A stretch of DNA of 63,605 nucleotides from Desulfobacterales bacterium (GTDB lineage: Bacteria > Desulfobacterota > Desulfobacteria > Desulfobacterales > CAFBRK01): contig JAIPEL010000011.1 in NCBI GenBank assembly GCA_021737185.1, positions 1-63,605 on the forward strand, written 5' to 3'. Positions 1 to 7,419 of the stretch are shown here, one piece after another. A program made the translations under genes and the position numbers. Positions within the stretch are counted from its first letter, which is position 1, and each line of letters begins with the position of its first letter. The notes beneath the pieces were generated by a model. It saw only the letters and a program-made list of their open reading frames with translations, was not told the DNA's origin and did no database searches.

Positions 1-17
1 ACTTGCAACGTCGTTTA

Positions 18-70
18 TGAAAGCCTCTCCTTTGTGAATTTTGAGCGGTTCACATCTGGAGGGGCTTTCA
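18..70. terminator. Extended stem-loop at left edge
   Basis: The arms at 18-30 and 58-70 pair over 13 positions with one G-U, and an inner 6-bp pair (33-38 with 49-54) extends the stem. On the plus strand the right arm is followed by TTTATT. It lies beyond the end of atpE and may terminate transcription from either side, or be a copy of a dispersed palindrome. What lies to the left is outside the window. Confidence 0.45.
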
Positions 71-102
71 TTTATTCCCGTAAATGTCAAACTCTGGTGA
101 GT

Positions 103-121
103 CTCCCGGCAGAGCCGGGAG
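103..121 (-). terminator. Hairpin just after atpE
   Basis: A perfect 8-bp stem (CTCCCGGC / GCCGGGAG) with a 3-nt loop begins 16 nt beyond the atpE stop codon. No clear U-tract follows on the minus strand, so it may stabilise the 3' end of the mRNA rather than terminate by itself. Confidence 0.5.
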
Positions 122-136
122 TTTACTCAGGAGCAA

Positions 137-1111
137 TTACACGACGAAAATCAGCACCAGGCTGACCACCATGGCGTAAATGGCGGTGGACTGGGACACG
201 GCCTGGCCCACCAGCATGATTCGCATCAGGTCTCCGGCGCTTTTCAGGTTCCTGGCCACCCAGCGCACGGCGCCTTCAGCCGCCATTCCGTTTCCGATTC
301 CCGGACCGATGCCGCCGAACCCCATGCACAGCCCGGCCCCGAGAAGCGCCATCGCCGCCTGAAGGGAGCTTGATTCGGGAAAGCTTTTGAAAATGAGCAC
401 GAAGCTGATGAGAAGCCCGAAAATCGACGGCGTCTGGGCCACCGCCTGCCCTACCAGCATGGTGGTGGTCACAGGACCCACCGATTCCGGCTGCCGGGCC
501 ACCCCTTCACAGCTGGCGCCTGCGGCAAACCCCCCGCCCATCCCGCTGCCGATGGCCGCCAGGCCCGTACTCAATCCGGCGCCGATGAGGGCCGCCCAGG
601 TCGGGGAAACCGGTGCCCGGGAAAAATCGAGAAACATGAGAATCAGGGCCACGACCATGGAAAAAATGGCCGGCGTCTGGCAGACCGCCGATCCGACCAG
701 CATGTTTGTCGTCAACTTGCCGGCCATTTCCGGCTGCCGCACCATTCCGGCGCAGGCCTGCCCCCCGGGAAATCCGGATCCGACCCCCGAGCCGACCGCA
801 CCGAAGCCCATGCACAGCCCGGCGCCGAACAGGGAGGCGGCCTGGAGCATGTTCGGCGCCGGCAGATCGAGAAACAGCAAAAGAATCGCAATGACCAGCG
901 CAAAGATCGACGCCGATTCGGCCACGGCCTGGCCCACCAGCATCGACTTGAAAATGTCGCCGGAAAGCGCCGTGTTTCGGGAAACCGCATAGCTTGCCTG
1001 GGCGGCGGTGTAGCCTTCACCAATGGCGGCGCCGACCGCCCCCAGCCCCATGGCCATGCCGCCGCCGGCAAACGCCGCCATACGCACCCATGTTTCCAAA
1101 TCAACAGCCAT
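137..1111 (-). CDS. atpE: F0F1 ATP synthase subunit c, four fused hairpins
   Basis: Rotor-ring subunit of the F0 membrane sector. Normal c subunits have about 80 residues and one hairpin. This one has 324 residues and four tandem c-like hairpins (about 8-81, 88-161, 170-241, 250-323), so eight membrane helices. The helix-2 motif MLVGQAV.. recurs four times. The ion-carrying carboxylate is present only in hairpin 1 (E65); the matching positions are Q145, Q226 and Q307. Hairpin 1 also has E32 at the helix-1 position that is Gln in Na+-type rings, giving a two-carboxylate site like that described for Fusobacterium nucleatum; V63 and S66 also fit Na+ ligands, but A67 and F70 replace the usual T and Y. 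The F1-contacting loop RQPE is kept in hairpins 2 and 3 (125-128, 206-209). It follows atpB by 2 bp. The family call is secure; stoichiometry and coupling ion are inference. Confidence 0.93.
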   Translation of the reverse strand: MAVDLETWVRMAAFAGGGMAMGLGAVGAAIGEGYTAAQASYAVSRNTALSGDIFKSMLVGQAVAESASIFALVIAILLLFLDLPAPNMLQAASLFGAGLCMGFGAVGSGVGSGFPGGQACAGMVRQPEMAGKLTTNMLVGSAVCQTPAIFSMVVALILMFLDFSRAPVSPTWAALIGAGLSTGLAAIGSGMGGGFAAGASCEGVARQPESVGPVTTTMLVGQAVAQTPSIFGLLISFVLIFKSFPESSSLQAAMALLGAGLCMGFGGIGPGIGNGMAAEGAVRWVARNLKSAGDLMRIMLVGQAVSQSTAIYAMVVSLVLIFVV

Positions 1112-1113
1112 CG

Positions 1114-1788
1114 TTATTTGACCTGCACCGAGATGTACACCACCGTCAGCATCGTAAACACGAATGCCTGCACCGCGCCGACGAACAGTCCGAAAAATGC
1201 GGCAAGAAACGGGGGCAGAACAATGCTGTAAACGAGATAGGAGACCACCAGAATGATGATCGACCCGCCCATGATGTTGCCGAAGAGCCGAAAGGAAATC
1301 GATACGATCTTGGCGATCTCCCCGATGAGATTCAGCGGCATCATGAAAAAGATGGGCTGGAAATATTCCTTGATATATGCCTTGAAGCCCTTGGACCGGA
1401 TCCCCGCCGCGTGGGCGATCACGAACCCCATGGTCCCCAGGCTCAGCGGCGTGTTCAGATCCTTGGTCGGTTCGTGCATATGGGGAATCATGCCGATCCA
1501 GTTGCTCAGCAGGAGAAACATGAACAGCGCGCAGACCAGCGGTGCGTATTTTCGCGCCAGATTCTTGTCCAGGGCGTCTTCGGTCAGCCCGTAAAGGGCG
1601 GTGACGATCATCTCGCCGAAGAGCTGCAGCGTCCCCGGCAGCCGCTCCTGCTTGCGGGAAGCCAGAAACCCGAAAACGATGAGCACGGCGATCACGATCC
1701 AGGCCATGATGATCGCTTCCAGGTTGAACGTCAGGGTGTAGCCCTCGACCGGAATCAGGAGTTGGTGGACTCTTCCCAGATCTTGCAT
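1114..1788 (-). CDS. atpB: F0F1 ATP synthase subunit a
   Basis: Stator channel subunit of F0, 224 residues with five to six hydrophobic helices. The essential arginine lies in the conserved ISFRLFGN motif in the C-terminal half, matching R210 of E. coli in RLFGN. N- and C-terminal helices are normal and nothing looks truncated. It sits between atpI (1 bp upstream) and the unusual atpE (2 bp downstream) and is surely co-transcribed with them. The intact arginine means the channel should be functional with whatever carboxylates the c ring presents. F1 genes (atpFHAGDC) are not in the window, as is common in deltaproteobacteria with split ATP synthase operons. Confidence 0.95.
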   Translation of the reverse strand: MQDLGRVHQLLIPVEGYTLTFNLEAIIMAWIVIAVLIVFGFLASRKQERLPGTLQLFGEMIVTALYGLTEDALDKNLARKYAPLVCALFMFLLLSNWIGMIPHMHEPTKDLNTPLSLGTMGFVIAHAAGIRSKGFKAYIKEYFQPIFFMMPLNLIGEIAKIVSISFRLFGNIMGGSIIILVVSYLVYSIVLPPFLAAFFGLFVGAVQAFVFTMLTVVYISVQVK

Positions 1789-1789
1789 G

Positions 1790-2179
1790 TCATGCCCTTT
1801 TTTCGTCCCCGCGCCGAAAAGCCTTGGTGAAGTGGTCTGCCAGGATCACGATCTGGATCATGAAGATGCCGAAAACGGTGGTCACCGGGTGAACCGTCTC
1901 CACCCGCAGGGCCACGATCAGGGGAATCGCAAGGAGCAGGTATCGAAAGCCGAGAGAGCCGAAGGAAACGGCGATCGAGGCATTGCGGGTCCGCCCCAGC
2001 CGGAGGGGCAAGGTCTGCCCCATGAGAATGAAATTCAGGATGCTGAACAGGGTGCCCAGCACCAGACCCTTTCCGGCGGGCTTCATGCCGGCAAAAACGA
2101 AGCAAAGGGCAAGCAAGATCGCCACGGCCAGGGCCGCTGAGCAGTATCGTTTTTGAACTTCTCTAATGGCTTCCATCAT
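1790..2179 (-). CDS. atpI: ATP synthase subunit I (AtpI-like)
   Basis: Small membrane protein (129 residues from this start) with about four hydrophobic helices, matching the ATP synthase I chain family that helps assemble the c ring or load Mg2+. An upstream in-frame start at 2269 exists, but the start MMEAIREVQK at 2179 is preferred because GGAG stands 7 nt before it and its N-terminus then looks like the family. It overlaps the end of the upstream atpZ by 17 nt, indicating translational coupling. Directly followed by atpB. Family members are poorly conserved, so the call rests on topology plus position. Confidence 0.8.
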   Translation of the reverse strand: MMEAIREVQKRYCSAALAVAILLALCFVFAGMKPAGKGLVLGTLFSILNFILMGQTLPLRLGRTRNASIAVSFGSLGFRYLLLAIPLIVALRVETVHPVTTVFGIFMIQIVILADHFTKAFRRGDEKRA

Positions 2180-2516
2180 CTTTGCGCTCCGGATCCGGTT
2201 GCGCCTCTTTTTCCTTTTCTCGAAAGAGCTCCATAATCTGCCGGTATACGACGTTAGCGCCGCCGACAACGCCCAAAAGGGTAAAAATCGTGATAAACAC
2301 CCCCCGGGTTCCCAGCCAACGATCGAGATAAAAGCCGACGAAGAAGCAAAAAACGATGCAACCGGCCATGGTCAGGCCCAGCTGCATGACGATCGAAAGA
2401 TTCTCCGACCAGGCGCGGTTTTTCTTGTAGTTAAAGACCATGGGCCGTGGAACGAATCTTGGGGATCGAGCGCCCGATGGACCGGCGGCAGAAAAGTACC
2501 GGCCTGAAATCCCCAT
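2163..2516 (-). CDS. atpZ: AtpZ/AtpI-family membrane protein
   Basis: First gene of the F0 operon. The C-terminal part has two membrane helices (about residues 39-60 and 70-90) with the family motif FYLDRWLGT between them, followed by a charged tail. AtpZ works with AtpI in ATP synthase assembly and Mg2+/Ca2+ handling. The start is uncertain: neither the long start at 2516 nor the internal start at 2441 (MVFNYKKN, 92 residues, closer to the usual family length) has a good ribosome binding site. Confidence 0.75.
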   Translation of the reverse strand: MGISGRYFSAAGPSGARSPRFVPRPMVFNYKKNRAWSENLSIVMQLGLTMAGCIVFCFFVGFYLDRWLGTRGVFITIFTLLGVVGGANVVYRQIMELFREKEKEAQPDPERKDDGSH

Positions 2517-2622
2517 ATTGCAAGAGATCGTTAGGTAACAAAAGGACCGTTTTCATGTCAAGATAAAGAATGGGCACCTTTAATTTTCTAGCCGCCGATA
2601 GACTTTGAATGAAATGTCGTCA

Positions 2623-2636
2623 AATGAACGTTCATT
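2623..2636. promoter_or_regulatory. 14-bp palindrome AATGAACGTTCATT, possible TetR-type operator
   Basis: A perfect palindrome lies in the 210-bp region between the diverging atp operon and the DHH gene and is followed by a further TCAT. The ATGAAC-GTTCAT form resembles operators of TetR-family regulators. No regulator gene is adjacent, so the assignment is by appearance only. Confidence 0.35.
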
Positions 2637-2726
2637 CATGGCCTGCAAAAGGGCGTTGAAAAATCGGTGTTGCAACATCGGGGATCTGTCCTTATGATTC
2701 TGCCATTGTTTAGAGGTCCGAATTTA

Positions 2727-3776
2727 ATGACGAAACTGACAAGATACGAAAGACTGAAGCGTTTCCTCGCCTGCTTTTCCAGCGAGGACCACGTGCTGGT
2801 GCTCATCAACGCGGACCCGGACGCCATTGCCAGCGCCATGGCGGTCAAGCGGCTCCTATGGCGAAGGGTTGCCGGCGTGACCATCTGCCACGTGAATGTG
2901 ATCAAGCGGCCGGACAATCTGGCCATGGTCCGCCTGCTCGACGTCCGGATGGTCCACATCGACGAACTGGATCAGAAGCGGGTAAAAAAGGCCGTGCTGG
3001 TCGACTCTCAGCCGAGCCACGACGAACGCTTCAAAACATTCAGTCTCGAGGCGGTCATCGATCATCACCCGGACACCGGCGTCAAAGCCCCCTTTGTCGA
3101 CATCCGGCCAAAATACGGCGCCACGGCGAGCATCATGACGGAGTATCTCCGGGCGGCCCGGATCAGGCCATCGGCAAAACTGGCCACGGCCCTGTTCCAT
3201 GCCATCAAGACCGATACCAGCAATTTCGAGCGCAAGACTCTTCTCGAAGACCTCAAGGCATTCCAGTTTCTTTTCCGGCATGCCAATATTGCCCTGTCGC
3301 GGCGCATCGAGCAGGCCGACCTGCGGTTCGACTTCCTCAAATACTTCCGTATCGCCTTAGACGAGATGCAGCTTCGGGGGGGGCGCATGTTCGTCCATTT
3401 GGGTGAGGTGGTCAATCCGGATGTCTGCGTCCTGGTCGCCGACTTTTTCATGCGGCTGGCCAGCGTTGACTGGAGCGTCGTCTCGGGGATCAGCGACCAA
3501 AAACTGATCATCGTCATGAGAAACGACGGCATCCGGAAAAACGCCGGAAAACTTGCCAAAGAAAGCTTCGGCCGCATCGGATCCGCCGGGGGGCACCAGA
3601 GCATGTCCCGGGCGGAAATCTCCCTGGAACGGCTCGATTTTCCGCCCGGGGAGACGTACCGCAAATCGGTTTCCCGCTGGATCATCGACCAGGTAGAGAA
3701 GCGGACCACCGACAGCGTCGACAAGCCGGCGTCGGATGCGGAAATGAAAAAAGCCATCTTCGGCAGGCCGTCATGA
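2727..3776 (+). CDS. DHH/DHHA1 phosphoesterase (NrnA-like)
   Basis: 349 residues. Predicted manganese-dependent phosphoesterase related to NrnA (oligoribonuclease / pAp phosphatase). Motif I is NADPD (29-33), D93 is the second aspartate motif, DHH is at 112-114, and the DHHA1 RNA-binding domain carries the glycine/histidine signature GGHQS near 287. The start at 2727 was chosen because GAGG stands 10 nt upstream; an in-frame GTG at 2667 lacks such a site. It overlaps the next gene by 4 bp. Substrate could be nanoRNA, pAp or cyclic dinucleotides; sequence alone does not decide. Confidence 0.85.
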   Translation: MTKLTRYERLKRFLACFSSEDHVLVLINADPDAIASAMAVKRLLWRRVAGVTICHVNVIKRPDNLAMVRLLDVRMVHIDELDQKRVKKAVLVDSQPSHDERFKTFSLEAVIDHHPDTGVKAPFVDIRPKYGATASIMTEYLRAARIRPSAKLATALFHAIKTDTSNFERKTLLEDLKAFQFLFRHANIALSRRIEQADLRFDFLKYFRIALDEMQLRGGRMFVHLGEVVNPDVCVLVADFFMRLASVDWSVVSGISDQKLIIVMRNDGIRKNAGKLAKESFGRIGSAGGHQSMSRAEISLERLDFPPGETYRKSVSRWIIDQVEKRTTDSVDKPASDAEMKKAIFGRPS

Positions 3777-4555
3777 CGACATCCTCGACCACGGTCACCA
3801 TCCTCGGTTCGGGCACGTGCGTGCCGTCGCTGAAACGAAGCGCTTGCGCTGTGCTGGTGGAGGCCGGAAACGAAAAGATCTTGTTTGATGCCGGGCCGGG
3901 AACCATGCATCGGCTGCTGGAGGCCGGCGTGACCATCTTCGAGCTGACGACGGTTTGTCTCAGCCATTTTCATCCGGACCACACCGGAGAGCTGGTCCCC
4001 CTGCTGTTTTCAACAAAATACCCGGACGGCCGTCGTCGCAAAACACCGCTTCAACTGGCGGCCGGAAGCGGGTTTTCCGCCTTTTTCGCCGGCCTGGGCC
4101 GGGTCTACGGACAGTGGATCGACCTGGCGCCGGGAATGCTCCGGATTCGGGAACTGAGCACCGCCGGTTCCGACCGGTTCCGCGCCGGTTCTCTCACGAT
4201 TGAGACCGCGCCCACGGTGCACCGCCCGGAAAGCATCGCGTTTCGCATCACCGATGCTGCCGGCCGGGTCGTGGTCTTTTCAGGAGACACAGACTATTCA
4301 GAACACCTGGTGCGGCTGGCCCGAGGGGCCGATCTGTTCATCTGCGAATCGGCCATGCCTGACGAACTCAAAGTAGAGGGCCACCTCACCCCCTCCGAGG
4401 CCGGAGACATCGCCGCCCGGGCCGGGGTCAACACCCTGATCCTGACCCATCTCTATCCGGAATGCGAGGATGTGGACCTGATCGGTCAGTGCCGCAAAGC
4501 ATTTGACGGAAAGGTCGTCGTTGCAGCGGATTTGATGCGCCTGGCCATGGGATGA
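3773..4555 (+). CDS. Metallo-beta-lactamase-fold hydrolase, RNase Z-like
   Basis: 260 residues. The metal-binding motif is complete: H65-x-H67-x-D69-H70 (SHFHPDH), H150, D172 in SGDTD and H226 near the C-terminus, the pattern of the RNase Z / arylsulfatase-like branch. H204 (EGHLT) fits the catalytic histidine seen in RNase Z-like proteins. It starts inside the stop of the DHH gene (ATGA overlap), so the two nucleic-acid-type hydrolases are translationally coupled. The protein lacks an obvious tRNA-binding exosite arm, so true tRNA 3' processing is uncertain. Confidence 0.8.
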   Translation: MTTSSTTVTILGSGTCVPSLKRSACAVLVEAGNEKILFDAGPGTMHRLLEAGVTIFELTTVCLSHFHPDHTGELVPLLFSTKYPDGRRRKTPLQLAAGSGFSAFFAGLGRVYGQWIDLAPGMLRIRELSTAGSDRFRAGSLTIETAPTVHRPESIAFRITDAAGRVVVFSGDTDYSEHLVRLARGADLFICESAMPDELKVEGHLTPSEAGDIAARAGVNTLILTHLYPECEDVDLIGQCRKAFDGKVVVAADLMRLAMG

Positions 4556-4562
4556 CGGACAA

Positions 4563-5279
4563 ATGGATGAACAACGGCGAAAATATTACCCGATCAACCT
4601 CGACATTCGAAACCGGGACTGCCTCGTAGTGGGCGGAGGGGCTGTCGGCGCCCGAAAGGTGTCGACCCTTCTTGACTGCGGCGCCCGGGTAACCGTCGTC
4701 AGTCCGGACACTGTGGCGGAAGTCGACCGCCTCGCCGAATCCGGCGCCCTGGTCCTTGAAAAAAGACCGTTCTCTCCCTCGGATCTGGACGGCCGATTTC
4801 TGGTGATCGGTGCCACCGACGATGAACGGTTGAACCGACAAATTCGGGCCGAGGCTGAAAAGCGCCAACTGCTTTGCAACATTGCTGATTTTCCAGAGGG
4901 CTGCAACTTCATCCTCCCGGCAGTGGTCCGCCGGGGCGATTTGATCATTGCGATTTCCACCTCCGGCAACAGCCCGGCGTTCGCCAAAAGGCTCCGTCAA
5001 AAGATCGAGCACGAATTCGGGCCCGAATACGGTCTTTTTCTTAGGCTCATGGGGGCGATCCGCAGCCGCCTGTTGCTGCAGGAACACGCGCCGGAAGAGC
5101 ACAAACCTCTGTTCGAGGCCCTCATCGAAGGAGGGCTGCTGGAAAAAATCCGGCAGGGAGATCCGGAGCCTGTGGACCGGCTGCTGGCCGGGGTCCTCGG
5201 CAGCGGGTTCCGATACCGGGAACTGATCGACGAAGCCGATTTGAAAGCGGGTGATTCATGCAGACGATCCTTGTCTTGA
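4563..5279 (+). CDS. Precorrin-2 dehydrogenase / sirohydrochlorin ferrochelatase (Met8/CysG N-terminal type)
   Basis: 238 residues. NAD-dependent oxidation of precorrin-2 to sirohydrochlorin and probably iron insertion, giving siroheme for sulfite and nitrite reductases. Rossmann motif GGGAVGARK (24-32); the catalytic aspartate equivalent to Met8 D141 is D109 in NIADFPE; ISTSGNSPA (131-139) binds the tetrapyrrole. The methyltransferase half of CysG is absent, so uroporphyrinogen methylation must come from elsewhere. It overlaps ccsA by 22 bp and stands ahead of ccsA and hemA, the usual haem/siroheme block of deltaproteobacteria. Confidence 0.9.
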   Translation: MDEQRRKYYPINLDIRNRDCLVVGGGAVGARKVSTLLDCGARVTVVSPDTVAEVDRLAESGALVLEKRPFSPSDLDGRFLVIGATDDERLNRQIRAEAEKRQLLCNIADFPEGCNFILPAVVRRGDLIIAISTSGNSPAFAKRLRQKIEHEFGPEYGLFLRLMGAIRSRLLLQEHAPEEHKPLFEALIEGGLLEKIRQGDPEPVDRLLAGVLGSGFRYRELIDEADLKAGDSCRRSLS

Positions 5280-6079
5280 CCACGATTCTTTATCTGCTCA
5301 GCACGGTCGGCTATTTCCTTTATCTGTTCCTGCAGCGGGAAGTCCTGCACCGGACCGGCTATTTCCTGTTGCTGGCCGGAGTCCTTCTTCACACCGTCGC
5401 TCTGGTGAAGGGAGCGGTCGCCGCAGGCCATCTGCCGGTGAAAAATCTTCATGAGACCCTTTCCCTGGCCGGCTGGGCTCTGGCCGGCGTGTTCCTGCTG
5501 GTCCAGTCCCGCTATCGGATCAAGATTTTAGGCATATACGCAGCCCCCCTGGTCGCCCTGGTCATGGTCTTCGCATCCCAGATCCCCCGGGAAGCGACGG
5601 TTTCCGAAAACATTTTTGGAAGCGCGTGGTTCGTCATCCACATTCTTTCGGTCTTTATCGGAGAAGCCGCCCTGGCGCTGGCCGGCGGCGTGGGCCTGCT
5701 CTATCTGATCCAGGAGCGGGCCATCAAAAGAAAAAAGCGCGGCTTTTTCTTTCGGCGGCTGCCGTCGCTGGACCTTCTCGACACCACCGGCTACGCATGT
5801 CTGGTGGTCGGATTCACGTTGTTGACCGTTGGGTTGGTCACCGGCTTTGTCTATGCAAAGGCGGTCTGGGGACGGTTCTGGAGCTGGGATCCCAAGGAAG
5901 TCTGGTCGGGCATCACCTGGCTGCTCTACGCCGTCCTGCTCCACGAGCGCCTCACGGTCGGCTGGCGGGGCCGGCGGGCCGCAATCATGGCCATCGTGGG
6001 TGTCGCCGTGCTGTTGTTCACTTTTTTCGGCGTCAACTTCCTGTTTACGGGCCACCATGGCCAGTTCACGCGTTGGTAG
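5258..6079 (+). CDS. ccsA: Cytochrome c assembly protein CcsA / HemX-like
   Basis: 273 residues with about eight hydrophobic helices. The tryptophan-rich haem-handling motif WGRFWSWDPKEVWS spans 204-217 and conserved histidines H128 and H229 lie in flanking helices. Proteins of this size next to hemA are annotated either as CcsA/ResC-type cytochrome c synthetase subunits or as HemX, which modulates HemA. The partner CcsB/ResB is not in the window, so the HemX-like role cannot be excluded. Overlaps the preceding siroheme gene and precedes hemA by 4 bp. Confidence 0.88.
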   Translation: MQTILVLTTILYLLSTVGYFLYLFLQREVLHRTGYFLLLAGVLLHTVALVKGAVAAGHLPVKNLHETLSLAGWALAGVFLLVQSRYRIKILGIYAAPLVALVMVFASQIPREATVSENIFGSAWFVIHILSVFIGEAALALAGGVGLLYLIQERAIKRKKRGFFFRRLPSLDLLDTTGYACLVVGFTLLTVGLVTGFVYAKAVWGRFWSWDPKEVWSGITWLLYAVLLHERLTVGWRGRRAAIMAIVGVAVLLFTFFGVNFLFTGHHGQFTRW

Positions 6080-6083
6080 GAAT

Positions 6084-7352
6084 ATGGCCGATATCGTTCT
6101 CATCGGGTTGAACCACAAAACGGCGCCGGTTGAGCTTCGGGAGTGCATCGCGTTCAACCCGGAGCAGACCGCCGAAGCCTTAGACGGCCTCCATCAGCCC
6201 CCGCAGATTTCAGAGGTCATGGTGATCTCCACCTGCAACCGGGTCGAGGTGCTGATGGTTGCCGACGACAGCGGCATTTGCGTCCCGTTGGTGAAGCGGT
6301 TTTTGGCGGACTATAATCGGGTTTCGCTGGGGGAATTTGAACCGTCTCTCTACGTCCTTCAAAACGACGAAGCCGTGCGGCACGTTTTTCGGGTTTCCGC
6401 CAGCCTCGACTCGCTGATGGTCGGAGAGCCGCAGATTCTCGGTCAGATCAAGGAAGCCTATCGGCGGGCCACGCGCAAAAAAACCGCCGGCGTGATCTTA
6501 AACAGGCTCCTGCACCGTTCTTTTTCCGTGGCCAAGCGGGTGCGAAGCGAGACCGGGATCGGCGACCATGCCGTCTCCATCAGCTATGCCGCCATCGCGC
6601 TGGGGCGTAAAATTTTCGGCACCCTGGAAGGAAAGAAGGGGCTGTTGCTGGGCGCCGGTGAGATGGCGGAGCTGGCCGTTGAACACCTGATCCGCCACCG
6701 GGTCGGGCAGGTCCTTGTGGCCAACCGCACCTTCGAGCGGGGGATGGCGCTGGCCGAACGATTCGGGGGACGGGCCCTGCGGTTCGAGGAGATCGGCGAC
6801 TGTCTGAAGGAAGCCGACATCATCATCAGCTCCACCGGCGCTTCGGATTACGTGGTGACCCGGGACATGGTCAAGGCGGTCATGCGCAGCCGAAGAAATC
6901 GTCCCTTGTTTTTCATCGACATCGCCGTTCCCCGGGACATCGATCCGGCCATCAACCGTCTGACCAATGCCTATGTCTACGATATCGACGACTTGAAGGG
7001 AATCATCGAGGAAAACATCGAGGATCGGCAGCGAGAAGCGGTTGCCGGTGAGCGGATCGTAGACGAGGCGGTTATCCGCTTCCGCCAATGGCGCGAAAGC
7101 CTGGATGTGGTGCCCACCATCGTGGCGCTTCGAAAAAAAATGGAAGGAATCGTTACCGAAGAGATCGAACGGACCGTGGGCGGGCTGAATCATCTTTCCG
7201 ACAACGACCGGGCCGCCTTCGAGCGGATGATTCCGTCGCTGGTCAACAAGATGCTTCATGACCCTACCCTCTTTTTGAAGGGAGACGGCTGCCATGGCGA
7301 CCGCGCCGTATACCTCGATATGACGCGAAAGCTGTTCAGGCTCGACGAGTAA
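6084..7352 (+). CDS. hemA: Glutamyl-tRNA reductase
   Basis: 422 residues. Reduces glutamyl-tRNA to glutamate-1-semialdehyde, the first committed step of C5 tetrapyrrole synthesis. Signature GLNHKTAPVE near the N-terminus, catalytic C51 in STCNRVEV, SLMVGEPQILGQ (110-121) and the NADPH-binding GAGEMAE (190-196). The start at 6084 was chosen over longer in-frame starts because it follows a TAGGA site and gives the family N-terminus; longer versions would run far into ccsA. Located in a tetrapyrrole cluster with the siroheme gene and ccsA. Confidence 0.97.
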   Translation: MADIVLIGLNHKTAPVELRECIAFNPEQTAEALDGLHQPPQISEVMVISTCNRVEVLMVADDSGICVPLVKRFLADYNRVSLGEFEPSLYVLQNDEAVRHVFRVSASLDSLMVGEPQILGQIKEAYRRATRKKTAGVILNRLLHRSFSVAKRVRSETGIGDHAVSISYAAIALGRKIFGTLEGKKGLLLGAGEMAELAVEHLIRHRVGQVLVANRTFERGMALAERFGGRALRFEEIGDCLKEADIIISSTGASDYVVTRDMVKAVMRSRRNRPLFFIDIAVPRDIDPAINRLTNAYVYDIDDLKGIIEENIEDRQREAVAGERIVDEAVIRFRQWRESLDVVPTIVALRKKMEGIVTEEIERTVGGLNHLSDNDRAAFERMIPSLVNKMLHDPTLFLKGDGCHGDRAVYLDMTRKLFRLDE

Positions 7353-7389
7353 CTGCGCTGCGCGCAGTTGCAAGTAAAGGCAACTTTTT
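7351..7389 (+). terminator. Two overlapping hairpins after hemA
   Basis: Hairpin A pairs AACTGCGC (7351-7358) with GCGCAGTT (7362-7369). Hairpin B pairs AGTTGC (7366-7371) with GCAACT (7380-7385), followed by TTTT. They share bases 7366-7369, so they cannot form together. B has the form of a weak intrinsic terminator; A could act against it. The hemA stop codon overlaps the first bases. Confidence 0.45.
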
Positions 7390-7419
7390 CCTATAGGTTT
7401 CGGATAGGAGGGAAACATC

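Noticed and set aside
18..121. CRISPR-like repeats at the left edge
   Set aside because: The two structures are unrelated hairpins with no repeated spacer pattern.
387..992. Plus-strand open frame opposite atpE
   Set aside because: It is antisense to the repeated c-subunit hairpins, rich in Pro, Ala and Arg with no motif, and has no ribosome binding site.
994..1830. Long plus-strand frame opposite atpB and atpI
   Set aside because: Histidine- and glutamine-rich composition typical of antisense reading of membrane protein genes; no domain.
2800..2900. Further parS-like CACGTG sites (for example near 2791 and 2889)
   Set aside because: Only the central CACGTG core is present; flanks do not match TGTT/AACA.
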